Source of the DNA: Cavia porcellus
Taxonomy: Eukaryota; Chordata; Mammalia; Rodentia; Caviidae
Direction: 5' to 3'
Length of the DNA stretch: 64,000 nucleotides
Assembly: GCF_034190915.1 (NCBI RefSeq)
Contig: NW_026947485.1
Span: 31,075,519 to 31,139,518, forward strand
The translations under genes were made by a program, and so were the position numbers. Under the pieces are notes generated by a model. The model saw only the letters and a list, made by a program, of their open reading frames with translations. It was not told the origin of the DNA and ran no database searches. Below are positions 24,249-35,120 of this stretch, piece after piece; within the stretch, counting starts at the first letter, position 1; each line of letters opens with the position of its first letter.

Positions 24249-24645
24249 TGTTATGGTTTGGATTTAGATGTCCCTGAATGCCTCATGTGGTCATAAATGT
24301 CACTTTTTAAAAGGTGGCTGGATCTAGAGTGTCTGATGCTGGAATTCATTCATGGAACAATGCTGGAATCAATTGCACTAGGATTAAGAGTGAGTGTGTC
24401 TTCTTTAAACAGCCTAAATAAGACAGAAGGGATAGAAAGAACCTTGATCCCTTGGGGGTTTGCCACCTCCTTCCTGCCATGAACTGTTTCTCCTCTGCAA
24501 TGCCTGTCAGCCGTGACATCCTGTCTTGGAACCAGCTGATTGTGGACTGAAATCTCTACAAACTGTGAACTAAGTAAACCTTTCTCCCTTTAACTCTGGG
24601 TGTCAGGTATTTTGTCTCAGCAACAAGAAAAAATAACTCCCACAG
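24249..24645 (+). mobile_element. Solo-length MaLR-like LTR
   Basis: Begins 'tgttatggtttggatttaga' and ends with 'tattttgtctcagcaacaag' and 'aataactcccacag'. It includes a polyadenylation-type region ('gtgaactaagtaaaccttt'). Length of about 400 bases fits an LTR. A 61-codon frame inside is incidental. Confidence 0.75.
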
Positions 24646-24649
24646 TGAG

Positions 24650-24905
24650 GGGTGTAACCTCTTCTTAGCCCCTTTCTCTCTCTCTGGCTTTTCAGCTCTA
24701 TCTTTCTTTGTTTCTCAGCTTCTGTGAGCTACTTTCCTCTCCACAGCCGTATGCAGTGATATTTCTCCCTAACCACACCTAGAAACAATAAAACTTAGAA
24801 GGTGATCTGAAACCTCCGAAAACATGCACCTAAATAAATACTTTCTCCTTTAAATTGTCTGTATCAGGCATTTTCCCCCAACAACAAAAATGTAACTAAC
24901 ACTCT
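24650..24905 (+). mobile_element. Second LTR 3' portion in tandem
   Basis: Repeats the 3' half of the preceding LTR in diverged form: 'aataaatactttctccttta' and 'tgtatcaggcattttccccc', ending near 'aatgtaactaacac'. It lacks the 5' half. Confidence 0.6.
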
Positions 24906-25499
24906 CTTTTAAAATGTATTTTTGGAGAAGCACATGAGACAGAATAGCACTTTCAACTGTGCAGGAAGAGATTTACTGAAATCCTGGCTGTTGGTAATCT
25001 CAGAAGGAAACTCTCCCGCTGCTTCACTAAACTTTATCTTGCTTCACAAAAAAGACTGAGAACCTTACAGCATAAACACTAGGACTGATAATCAATGCAT
25101 TACCATAGTGATGGAGATTTTTCTACTAATTTGTGAAGATCAGTGAACTGAGCTAAAAACGGGACCAATGAAACACAGAAAGTTTGCTTTTGCAAATCAA
25201 AAGGGGAAATAGATTTTTTCACCCCTTATGGTCTGGTCTGTCTCTTGGCTCAGAGGCTAAAAGATTATGCAAAATAATAGAGAAATAAAATTAACTTGAA
25301 CAAAAAAGCTAAGTAAAATAGTTACAAAAATGATGCTTTAGGACAACAACTTGTAAGGTGAGAAATCTCTTATGGTGGTGGGAAAGGACAACATGATAAA
25401 ACCAATGAGAGACATTCATTTCAGAGGCATTTTAAAAAAATTTAACCTATAAAGCACAGTGTCTGGTCATTTGCTGTTGATACATCTCCCAGAAACTGA
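24906..25499. other. Unassigned sequence
   Basis: About 600 bases, AT-rich, no frame and no repeat recognised. Confidence 0.3.
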
Positions 25500-26100
25500 A
25501 TATTTACAGGGATCAGCAGTTTATTTGACTCATAGTTTTGAAGTCTGGCAAGTTCAAGAGCATGGTGCAGGGATCTAATCAATATCTGGTAGTCTTTGAC
25601 ATAACTTGAACCTGTCCCCTGAAGCCCCATATGTTAAAGGCTGGTTTCTCAGTCCACGGCACTGCTAGGAGGTGGTGGAACCATTATTTTAAGAGTGCCC
25701 GTGGAAGGAATTTACATTCTTAGGAGAGACATTAGTACCACAATCCCCTCCAGTTGCTCTCTCCCATTTCCCAGCAGCCATGAAGGGAGCAGCTTCCTTG
25801 GGCAGGTGCTCTCATCATGAAGTGCGGCTGCCACAGGCCCAAAAGCAACATGGCCAACTGCCTGTGGACAGAAACCTCCCAAATAGACTTTGCTGCTGCA
25901 TTCATGACATGGCAGGGGACATCACACAGCAGGCCCCAGCAAGCACGCTAGCGACTAATGCCAGTACACAGGCACCACCTTCATGCCTTCATCTTGCCCA
26001 AATCATCTTCAAAAGACCCCACCATCAAACACCAGCAACTTGAACTTGGAGGTTAAATTCCCAACACATGAACTTTTGTGGACACATGCAAACCACAGAA
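25500..26100 (-). mobile_element. Antisense LTR split by a sense LTR
   Basis: The left piece (25,500-25,604) carries antisense LTR blocks such as 'gtttatttgactcatagttt' and 'agttcaagagcatggtgcag'. The right piece (25,925-26,100) carries 'caacacatgaacttttgtgg', the reverse complement of the LTR start. The sense LTR between them explains the gap. MaLR-type is inferred. Confidence 0.55.
25605..25924 (+). mobile_element. Sense LTR nested in an antisense LTR
   Basis: 'gaagccccatatgttaaagg' and 'ggcactgctaggaggtggtg' mark the 5' half of a MaLR-type LTR, and 'cagcagccatgaagggagca' its 3' half. An 87-codon frame (25,780-26,043) crosses the junction and is not a gene. Confidence 0.55.
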
Positions 26101-26679
26101 CACAAAAATTCTGAGGAAAAAAAACACTAGAAGCTGCAAAAAGGTTGACACCAATAATGTGGATGAAAATACATTAAATGACATTTGTAAATTTACCAGT
26201 TTTAATAGCTAAAGTTATTTGGTTTTATATTCTTTAAAAATAAGATAAAACAATGAAAAGAAAAGAACCACAAATGATTTTAAATAGAAAACATGAAGTT
26301 AGGCCAAATTTACCAACTGTAACAGTCAATATGAATGCCTTAGTTTAACCAATGAAATTTTTTTAAAAGACAACTATTTGCAAAATGGCTTTACAGAACT
26401 TAAGTCCTATGCTGCTAACAAGGGATATATATAAAAAGACATAAAAATTTGAGATAAATAATAGGGAACTAAGAAAGTGTAGTAGCAACACAAGAATAAA
26501 TGAAAGGATCAGAAAATTAAAAAGCAAAAAATCTAGCAATGCTGATTGTGTGTGTTTCTGTCAAAACTTTAGGGCAACAGTGCAAGTGGAAGGTGCAGTG
26601 TTTCGGGGGGTGGTACTGAGCTAATTCCCCCAGCCTGTGTTCACACTATCCACCGAGGTACAGAGGAGTAAGTCTAAAT
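26101..26679. other. Unassigned AT-rich sequence
   Basis: No frame and no recognised repeat. It may include diverged upstream sequence of the L1 that follows. Confidence 0.3.
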
Positions 26680-26945
26680 ATGAAAGACAAAACAATAGAG
26701 CTACTATAAAACAAAAATGTAAGTCTATTCTCATAACCTGGCATATGCAAAGATTTCTTAAACAGCTTGCAAAAATGTACTGATCATTCAAGGGAAAAAT
26801 AATTGACTATATTTAGAATTAAGAACTTCTGTTCATCATAAGACAACTTTAAGACAGTGTAAATGCAAATCACAGCGTTGGAGAAGATATTTGTAGCAAT
26901 ATATATTCACAAGACTTATATTGAGAATATATAAAGAATTTCTGG

Positions 26946-27043
26946 GGCTGAGGATTTAGCTCAGTGGCATAAGCGCCTGCCTTGCAAGCAGGCAGTTGTG
27001 AGTTCAATCCCCGGTACTGATAAAAAGGAAAAAGACAAAAAAA
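26946..27043 (+). mobile_element. ID-like SINE inserted in old L1
   Basis: Main-subfamily copy with 'ccttgcaagcaggcagttg' and the tail gataaaaaggaaaaagac. The flanking duplication 'aatttctgg' is at 26,937-26,945 and 27,044-27,052, and L1 sequence resumes directly after it. Confidence 0.95.
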
Positions 27044-27237
27044 AATTTCTGGAAATTAAAAAGAAAACGGCAGACAAACCAAAGCAAAAATGGGAGGGTA
27101 TTGAACAGATACTTCTTCATAGAAGAGAATATTCAGTTGGCAGTTAAGCAAAAATAGTGTCAATATCATTATATAGCAAGAAAACTCAAGCTAAAACCAC
27201 AAGGAGATATCACTATCTATGTACTAGAAGGGCTAAA

Positions 27238-27242
<5 letters not shown>

Positions 27243-27322
<80 letters not shown>
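27243..27322. repeat. (CA)n(TA)n compound microsatellite
   Basis: About 18 CA units followed by about 21 TA units, uninterrupted except at the junction. Length polymorphism is expected. Confidence 0.98.
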
Positions 27323-27326
<4 letters not shown>

Positions 27327-27956
27327 GACTGTACAAAGTAGGCAACTAAACCTCTAATCCACTGCTGCTTGGTCTAGAATTTTTTACAAACACTCTAAGG
27401 CATTATATGGTACTATCTGCATTGTTGGTAAATAACAACATTAGAACAAAACATCAAATTACCCAGCAATTCTGGTTAAGTTTTATGTCAAACCAACATG
27501 TGTGTATGCATGCACATGAAAACTAAACATAAGTATGATCATAGCAGCCAAAAATTCAAAAAATCAAAAATTCAAAAAATCCAGATGTACATCACCAGTA
27601 AAATGGGTAAGCTGTGACATATTCAATAAAATGGACTTCTATTCAGGAATAAGTGTGCTGTTTCTACATAGAAGCATGTGAATGAATATCACAAGCCTGA
27701 TGAAGGAAAAAAGTCAGAAAAAATAATACAAGCCATATAATTTAATTTCTATAAAGTATAAAGCCAAAAAAACTAATCTTTGGCACTGGTAGTCAGGTTA
27801 ATGTTTATCAATGGTGCGGGGCTGTGACCAGGAGGGACTTGATGGGAACTTCTGAGATGCCACTGATTTTCCTTTTCTGGATCTGGGAACTGGTTACCTT
27901 GAGGTGCTCACTATAGAAAATCCATGAACCTCTACATTTTCTTTTCTGTAAGCATG

Positions 27957-28378
27957 TGCCTCAATTACTTTCTCATTGCTGGGATACAATACCTGCACCC
28001 TCAAAGTAAAGGAGGAAAGGTTTATTTTAGTTTAGTTTGTAGAGGGTTCAGTCCATAGCTGCCTGGCTCAAAGTTAGGGCGGTACAGCAGAGGAGAAACA
28101 GCGCATGGCACCGCAGGCCGCAGGCAGCAAAGAAGAAGCAGCAAACCTCTTCTGCCTTTTCACTCCACTGAGGTGGCAAGCACATTGGCCGAAAGTGCCC
28201 AGGGTGGTCTTCCCATCATCATCCACACTCAGAACAATGCTAAGCTAATCAGTGGACTAAATTAGTAATCACTCATCCTTAATGCAAATTCACATGCCAT
28301 TGATCCAGCCATCTTTGAAAAGCTACACCTATGAGTGTATGAGGTTTTGGGGTGACATCTGATACAAGCCATAAAAGC
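27957..28378 (-). mobile_element. Solo LTR, MaLR-like, antisense
   Basis: Starts 'tgcctcaattactttctcat' and 'gctgggatacaatacctgca', then 'ggtttattttagtttag' and 'gttcagtccatagctgcc'. The right edge is near 'ttttggggtgacatctgata' and 'caagccataaaa', the reverse complement of the LTR start. Same family group as 5,993-6,345. Confidence 0.7.
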
Positions 28379-29689
28379 ATGTTATATTTCACCATTAATT
28401 TTTAATTATAAAAAACTTATAGGCAATGTTTTCAAATAAGTGCAAGCTAAATGTAAAGAGAAATGATAATATCAAGAAAGATAATTTCACGGCATAAAGA
28501 ACCACATGAATTAAAAACTGTTATTTTAGACTGACAATAGATCAATACCCCTGAAAGGCAACTAACTGCAAATCTCTGTTCTTCACATGAACCGGGATCA
28601 AACAATATTAAGCAATATTTTTGAAAGAGATGATAGTTACCCAAATCCTATTCTAAGATGTTGGGCATATATTGAGCATACCCTATATTGGCCAACTCTA
28701 AATACAGACAGTGATTCTTGAGAACAGAGCAGAGCCAACCAGGGTGTGAATATCTGTCCTCTCCCCCAGGCTAACTGTACTGCCGCCACCTCCTTTGTCA
28801 GCAATTCTGTGGCTGAGCCTGGCTCTGTTCCTCTTAAGATCAAACCACAACTGCATGACAGGTCCAGCACAAAGTCACTCCAGAGAAGAAGTGACGATCT
28901 GTCCTCATTGTACACTGAAGATGGCAGGTGACACGGCAGAGATGGGCTGCACTGTACAGGCCAGAGATGAGACTTCCAAGCGCCTGACAGTCTACTCCTC
29001 CCCAAGGCCATCCCTGACTTTGGTCTACATGTGCCCACTGGTAAAGTCTGTTGCTTTTAGACTCTTACATGTGCTCCTGACTGAAAGGAACTGCCAAGAA
29101 CCCCGGTCCTGAGAGACTTGAGTCTCTGACTTGGCCCGCCCACCACCTTGTCAGGAAGCCAGATAGGCCCAGCACCTCTCCTGCCTCACGTATAGGAAAA
29201 CTTGCCTACATTTTTATGGGCACTTGGCCTAAATTTCTTGTGCGGCCTGGGAAAGGAAATCTGGATGGTTCCACCTACACAAATTCACAACTTGGTTTAT
29301 TTTCCTCTCAAGTCTCCTTCTGAGGCCAAGCCATTGGTGAGATGAATGGTCCATTTATTGCCCCGGATTAGGACATCATAGTCTGTCATTGCACAATAAT
29401 TTTATGTGTGAACTTGGATGCGAAGTGAAGAACACTCGAAGGAGAGGGGTGGAGGGAAATGACACAATCTGCCACTGGGAATGAATGGTCTTGTTTGAAG
29501 ACTGATTTAAAGGGTGACAGAGAATTCGCCCTTCCTGTGAGCCCACAGAAGCTATGCAGGTCCCAGAAGGAGAAACAAGAAACCGATTCGCCCTTCCCAG
29601 GACCAGCTTAAGGGCTGGGAGACAAGAACATTCCCCAGCCTCTGCCCCGTGGGCAACTGAGGTACAGAAACAACTTGGTGCTTAAATTG
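28379..29689. other. Unassigned sequence with overlapping frames
   Basis: Overlapping frames on both strands at 28,637-29,112 (61 to 133 codons). Those on the plus strand begin at GTG or TTG, not ATG. A polypyrimidine-AG at about 28,761-28,769 and a 'gtaaagt' at 29,041 could by chance resemble splice sites around a 270-base block. No protein family is recognised. Confidence 0.3.
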
Positions 29690-30085
29690 TTTGCTTGACT
29701 TTGTAGGCCTAAGAGCTAGTAGTTTGAGCATCTATTTAGAGGGTAACAATATGCCGTACAGAAACAATGGTGGATTTCCTTCTTTCTTGTCTTTGAAATC
29801 TAATATTCTTGTTACTATTTTGTTTTGTCCCATTTTATTCTTTTGTTTTATTCAATGTTCTGTTTTGAATAGTTTTATCTGTCCTGTTTTGTTTGATTTT
29901 ATTACGTCTGATGGTATGAGCAGCAGTTTTGAAGATAATAGGAGGCATTATGGTAATCATTGTTGATTTTTTTATTATGTTTTGAAGTCATATATCACTT
30001 TCATTGTTTTGTTTTGATTAGTTTTATTCTGGTTTGTTGTGTTTGGTTTTCTTCTCTTTAAAATAAAATTTAAAAAATAAATAAG
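29690..30085 (+). repeat. TTTTG-rich interspersed repeat, copy B
   Basis: Paralogous to 21,080-21,380, sharing 'attatggtaatcattgttga' (29,947), repeated 'gttttgttttg' tracts and the right end 'ctctttaaaataaaattt'. An earlier related unit starts near 29,764 ('aacaatggtggatttc'), so this copy also has an internal tandem structure. The 91-codon frame (29,691-29,966) lies in repeat sequence. Confidence 0.7.
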
Positions 30086-30350
30086 CAAAGGGTGATGAAC
30101 CATGGTAGACCCTCCCCTGAATCTCAATGGGCAATGGCTGTGGAAAGATTAAAAAAAACGCTACAATCAAAGGTATGGAAGAGAGCAACCAGAGCACAGT
30201 AAATAAAAAGACATAACTTAATCAGCCAGGGTTTCCTTGGGATCTCTAGAACCAAAAGGAAATATGTAAATACAAGAAAGAATCAGACAAAATGCTAAAA
30301 GGTGTTGTTGCCAAGTGATATGGAACCACTGTGAAAAAAAAAAATGTATA

Positions 30351-30452
30351 TGGGGGTTGTGGGTGTGGCTCAGTAGAAAGGTATGCTTACTGTGTGGGCT
30401 TGAGTTCAATCCCCTGCAGTACCCTCTCCATAAAAAAACAAAAAGAAAAAAA
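30351..30452 (+). mobile_element. ID-like SINE, diverged
   Basis: 'gtgggtgtggctcagtag' and 'ttgagttcaatcccctgc' mark the A- and B-box regions, and the tail is A-rich with interruptions. It is an older copy than the main subfamily. Confidence 0.65.
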
Positions 30453-32264
30453 TATAGTGTACTCACCTGCCCTGTTCTAAGAGAAAAAAAACTATACCCA
30501 AATCTGCAAATACCTTAAGTGTGTGTGTAGAGGGAGGGCCAGTCTTCTCCATCACTTACCCAGAAATGTTAAAAGAGTCTGGTAGCTCCAGCCCCTTGGG
30601 CTGACCCTGATAGAGACCCATTAGAGAGGGTTTCAGGGCTCTCTGCAGAAGGGTGGCGTTGTGTCAAGGGTTTTGGTAGATAAAAACAGGGAATCACTAA
30701 AATGGACAATAAAACTTTCTGAGGAATTAAGGACTTTCCTTTTAGCCAGGGCAAAGGAATTTACCAGCCCTGTGCCGGACTTCCCTCTCATGTGCCCTCC
30801 TCTGCCACAAGCGCGCATCTTATTCTTAACTAAAACCAGTCAAGCAAGAAACCATGCTTTCACATCTTCATAGCCCATCAGCTGTGGTCGCTGTCAACCA
30901 ATTCATTTGTGCCTTGTCCATGTCTAACTTCCGGAGTGCATGCTATTTCTTCTTTGTTTGAATTGTTCGTAAACTTCAAACCAAATTTATGGTTCACCTT
31001 TACCAAAAGTTTTTCAGAACTTCATTTTTATTAAGTGCTTTTATGAACTCATCTCGCATCCAGCTCCATTTTATGCCCCACTCCCTCTCTCCTACCCCTC
31101 CCATCTATTCTCATCTAATAGAACGTTATCTTCCCCAAAGAGGTAAAAAAATCACCTGAAACTGTGGGGCACGGGGCCTGGTATTCCTAAATGGCACCAC
31201 TCTGACTTAACACAATTGTAGTGTATAAAATATTATTTCTCTTGTCATGTCAGCTCTGTAAAGAAGCGCTTTTAAAAACACAAGATCAACAATTACCAAT
31301 AGTTAAACTGAAACTGAGAAGGAGGGTTATACATTTCTGACTCCAGCTTCTGGTTCAAAGTCCTCAGCCAGTAAGGGAAACATTTTAGATTTCTGGTCAG
31401 GTAAACTCTGTCATTTCATTGGTTCAGGGACAAGGAAAGCATCTAGGAATTAATATAAATTCTACTCAAACTGTCAGAGTATGTTATTTCAGCCAGGTTC
31501 TGTCACTGCTAATATTTAAAGGTCTATAATTTAAAATTATAAAACATACAGTGCACTACATTTCCCTAACATGCTTATCATATTTATACTCATGTTTCAT
31601 TTCAGATAGGCATATACTGGTTTACTTTTTCATCTATTTATTGTATTATTGCTTTATGATGAAAGAAACCAAAGATTGTGTTAATAAATGAATGGCTGAT
31701 AAATTAGCAGGCAAAACTCTCTGTTGTTTCCCTCCTCCTCTCAATCCCCAGAAGTCACAATAATTAGCAGCTCACTCTCTGCTCTCTAGGTCTCTTGTGT
31801 GCAAACATACACACAAACATGTGTGTGTGTGTGTCTGTAGAATGTGATTACAAGAAGAAGCTTCTAATTTTAAGTAGGCCAAATGGGTAGGATCCCATGT
31901 ATTTATGCTTGTGGTGACTTCTTAAGGTTTTCAAGTTTTTCTCATCCTTTCATTTAAAAACTGAAGAGGAAAAGAGACCCCAGCATGCCTGTCCCCCGCT
32001 GAATGTCGGCGTGCCATGGCTTTATGGGCTCCAGTCCTGTGGCCCACAGAGAAGCCAATGAACTCACATCAGTGGATGCGAATTCGCCTTGTCTCATCGA
32101 CAGCAGGAAGGTAATGAGAACACAGGTGAGCATAGGTCTCCCATCACATGCCAGGGCCTGCACTTTCCCGGGACAGTACTTTGCAGGCAGGCACCACCTT
32201 GAATCCAGGAGCTCCTGTTCATGACCCGTGTTAAACGTGTTAAATTTAGAAATTCCCCTCGTGG

Positions 32265-32277
32265 CCACCAGAGGGCG
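32265..32277 (+). promoter_or_regulatory. CTCF-like motif, forward
   Basis: 'ccaccagagggcg' fits the common CTCF core (CC-A-C/G-C/T-AG-R-K-GGC-R) at every position. It is not inside a recognised SINE. Binding is inferred, not shown. Confidence 0.6.
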
Positions 32278-33094
32278 AGGACCCCACAGTGCATTCAGAG
32301 CTATGGAACTTGCAGCGCCGCAGACACCTGCTCAGCTCCTGGTTTGGACATGAGACTGCTGACACTGGTTAACTTTAAAATTGCATTCTACGTTTAAGTG
32401 GCCATTATTGAATCTCTTTCCTAATTATGAAATTCAACGATATAGCTAAAGTGCTTTACACAGTACATTGTTAAGTAAGTACTAAGTTATGTTTGCTAGT
32501 GTCATTCACAACTGACTGTAAAATGATACTCAAGCCTTACCATGCCGTCTTCCTAATTACATATCCTTTCTCAGGCCTTTCCCTTATAAGGGTGCCATGC
32601 AGGATTAGCACCCTTTTCCAAAAGAGTTTCAGCCTTGAGTGACTTAACTTCAGTATGGGCGGGTGGTCCTAGCAGAGTTTACTCTTAAAAATATTCTCAC
32701 TTTTTATTAAGTGTGTATTACAGTATAACCTCTCCTCACATCCCTATCAACATGCACGTTGTAGAATATACAGAGTGTATGTACTATTTAATCAGAGGAC
32801 TTAGAAAAATTAGTTACTACCATCACAAAGACAGACTTTATGTCACCAATCTGCTGTTGGTCACTCGCAAACATTCAAGGATATTTTTTCTAGTAAGTTG
32901 TCCACAAATACAGCTTAGGGAGAGTCTATCAAATATCATTAAATTTAAACTACTTCTATATGATTTAAACAGGTGAATATCGGCAAGTATTCTTTTATTT
33001 AAAGAGAAAGTAGACTTTCTATTGTGTATTTACAAATATTGTATAATTTAAAAGTCAAAACCAAATAAGCAGGGGCGGGTGATACGTTTTCATA

Positions 33095-33107
33095 CCACAC
33101 GGTGGCG
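33095..33107 (+). promoter_or_regulatory. CTCF-like motif, forward, weaker
   Basis: 'ccacacggtggcg' matches the CTCF core at 11 of 13 positions and lies in a locally CpG-containing patch. Same orientation as the 32.3 kb and 38 kb motifs. Confidence 0.35.
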
Positions 33108-33404
33108 CCATTTCATCGTCTAGAGAAGCATGTTTACAGTCTGCGCGACACCATCACCCCTGAAAACCGGGATCACAGGAAGGAGATGCCTTCCTTGTGT
33201 TGCCCGGATTTGGAAGAGCTAACATTTAGAGGTAACTGCTTTAACCTATCTAAATAATAAAGCAACACCACAATGCAAAAGTAAGGCGTGTGAAGAACGC
33301 ATTGCCGAAAAGTCGGTTGAGAAATTATGCAGAGAGGCTTCATGATGGCAGCTTATGTTACCGTTTTCACAGCAACGTGCACCCTCTGTTGTGCATTTTC
33401 ACAT

Positions 33405-33540
33405 ACATGTGTTTTCATTACACGTTGTTCTCCACATGATCCAGTGAGACAGGCGAAGATGTTTTGAACCCATTTTACAGCGAGAGGAAGTCAAACTTTC
33501 CCTGACATCCCAAGCTTGCAAAGACCTCTGCAGCCCTCGG
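33405..33540 (-). mobile_element. MIR SINE fragment, antisense
   Basis: 'cccattttacagcgagagg' within a decayed MIR context (preceded by 'gatccagtgagacaggcg'). Confidence 0.5.
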
Positions 33541-34099
33541 ATGCAGTTTACATGCGGATGCCTTACTGATGCTTGAAAGAAAGTGCCAGTCTAGCGGGCA
33601 CTCACTGTGGCACTGTGGCTTTAGAGTCTTCCTCCTGCCCCCCTGGGGCCTACTGTTTCCCTTCTTCATTCCCACTGACCGGGGCAGAGGAGACCCAAAG
33701 TGCCAACCCCACCACCGAAAGCCCCAAGGAGCCTGGCTTCTACCCCAGGAACGAAAGATGATTTATCATCTGATTTATCCTTTTAGCTGAGTTGAAATCT
33801 GCGTATTGCATCTAGTCTGTCATGATAGGGAAACTGTAGAAAATGAAACAGCACCCACTCATTTCTTATTCATAGAGAAGGAGATGCATAATATGATTAC
33901 ATACATGATGGATTGGATCAGACAGGCAGTATGAAAGGCAAGCTGGAGAACATTAACCGGAGAATGGGTTCTCAATGCTATTCAGTGTCTCTGTAGTCAA
34001 CAGTGAGAGCGGATGGGGGAGTCAGACAAATGCAAAGAGACACACAAATAACTTTCCTACCCAACTTTACAATAAATTTCTCTCTCAGGAAAAGGCTCA

Positions 34100-34290
34100 T
34101 TGTGTGTTTGCTTTATGCCAGGCATCTTGCCATGTGCTTAATACACCAATTCTCATTAATTTCCTGTTTTGCAGATAAAGAAAAAGAGGTTTCAAGACGT
34201 GAATGAATTCACACAACTGGCAGGCACTGAGCAAGACTTAACCAGGCCTCACCAGCTACCCAGATGGGTTTTTCTAATGTTCATCAGCTC
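34100..34290 (-). mobile_element. MIR SINE fragment, antisense
   Basis: 'tatgccaggcatcttgccat', 'ttttgcagataaagaaaaag' and 'cacacaactggcaggcactg' follow reverse-complement MIR order. Confidence 0.6.
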
Positions 34291-34518
34291 CCCTCCCCGC
34301 CCCCAGCACGCTTTCAGAACATCACTATCATGACGGCCCAGAACTGCCTGGATGACCACAGGCCACTCTGAGCAGGTGGCATTGGAACCTACATGCAGAT
34401 CCCAGGTAGCAAATGAAGCTCAAGCCTCAGTTCTTCAGCAGCACAGATCGCTGTGAGCTCTGTGCTGAGCCACTGCGCCCCAGGGCAGGAGGGGGAACCA
34501 TGCTGCAATCAGAAAGGA

Positions 34519-34523
<5 letters not shown>

Positions 34524-34556
<33 letters not shown>

Positions 34557-34649
34557 TTTTTAAACTTTTTATCGGTACCGGAGATCGAACTCTCGACTGC
34601 CTGCTTGCAAGGCAGGCACTTATGCCGCTGAGCTAAATCCCCAGCCCCC
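34524..34649 (-). mobile_element. ID-like SINE, antisense, with TSD
   Basis: A T-run, then 'tatcggtaccggagatcgaa', 'cctgcttgcaaggcaggca' and 'gccgctgagctaaatcccc'. Flanks 'agaaaggactctt' (34,511) and 'agaaaggattctt' (34,650) form a 13-base duplication with one mismatch. A plus-strand frame through the T-run is spurious. Confidence 0.95.
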
Positions 34650-34824
34650 AGAAAGGATTCTTAACCAAGCATTTTGCTAAATCCCCTAAAGAAACCATCA
34701 GGAGAGATACACCTGTCAGTCTCCAGTAACTTCCTGTGAAATTCGTTTGCATTCCAAATGATACTCATTTTCATATTTCATTTTGCATTTGTAGTTAGAG
34801 GCTGGGTGTGATCAAAGACTACTT

Positions 34825-35120
34825 TGAATGTTTAAATTGTGAAACATTTTATTACAGTAAAAACCACATTGCCATAATCACTCTCAGAATACTCACTTTG
34901 AACACACTTATCCCTTTGGGCCTGCTACTTGCTGAAACAGCTCTGAAGTCTTCCTTTCCATCTTTAGTTAGGCTGCTCTGACTGCTTCAATGTCTCGAAT
35001 GGATTCAAAACACTTACCTTTCATGGTCATTCTGACTTTGGGAAGAGCCGGAAATTGCATGGTGACAGGTCGACTGAATCAGGTAGAGGAGGACACGTTA
35101 TGATCTTCTTTGTGTTACAA
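34825..35120 (-). pseudogene. Mariner-type transposase C-terminal fossil
   Basis: Read on the minus strand, about 35,095 to 35,029 translates to a PP-x-S-x-DLSPCNFRLFPK-like segment, the C-terminal catalytic neighbourhood of mariner-family transposases. A KG-x-x-FES-x-x-DIE segment and a decayed tail follow toward 34,830. In this superfamily the third acidic catalytic residue lies in the 'PxD' context before the aromatic; here that position reads Asn (codon at 35,054-35,056). Frames are interrupted, and no terminal inverted repeats were identified. It is a dead remnant, not a host gene. Confidence 0.6.

Larger units (their letters stand above)
26680..27955 (+). mobile_element. Old L1 ORF2 end and 3' UTR
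   Basis: ORF2 C-terminal coding traces: 'aagaacttctgttcatcata' (26,822), 'gagaatatataaagaatttc' (26,922), 'gagatatcactatctatgta' (27,204). A 3' UTR with 'ggatctgggaactggttacc' (27,880) follows. It is interrupted by an ID SINE and a CA/TA microsatellite. No frame remains open. Confidence 0.7.
30453..34099. other. Repeat-poor stretch with CTCF-like motifs
   Basis: The longest region with few recognisable repeats. Apart from a MIR trace (33,405-33,540) and a short GT run near 31,820, it holds scattered small frames (31,954-32,294; 32,713-32,976; 33,475-33,790) without domains. Two CTCF-like motifs, at 32,265 and 33,095, lie here. CpG dinucleotides are more frequent around 31,990-32,330 and 33,070-33,330 than in most of the window. 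Confidence 0.4.

Noticed and set aside
27243..27322. CRISPR-like or other ordered array
   Set aside because: It is a dinucleotide microsatellite; no spaced direct repeats occur anywhere in the window and the DNA is mammalian.
27157..27357. 66-codon frame with Thr-His and Ile-Tyr repeats
   Set aside because: It is a translated CA/TA microsatellite.
28795..29112. 105-codon frame as a gene start
   Set aside because: The first codon is TTG, which is not a normal eukaryotic start, and no protein family is recognised.
34413..34631. 72-codon frame with a poly-Phe run
   Set aside because: It is the translation of the T-run and body of an antisense ID SINE.
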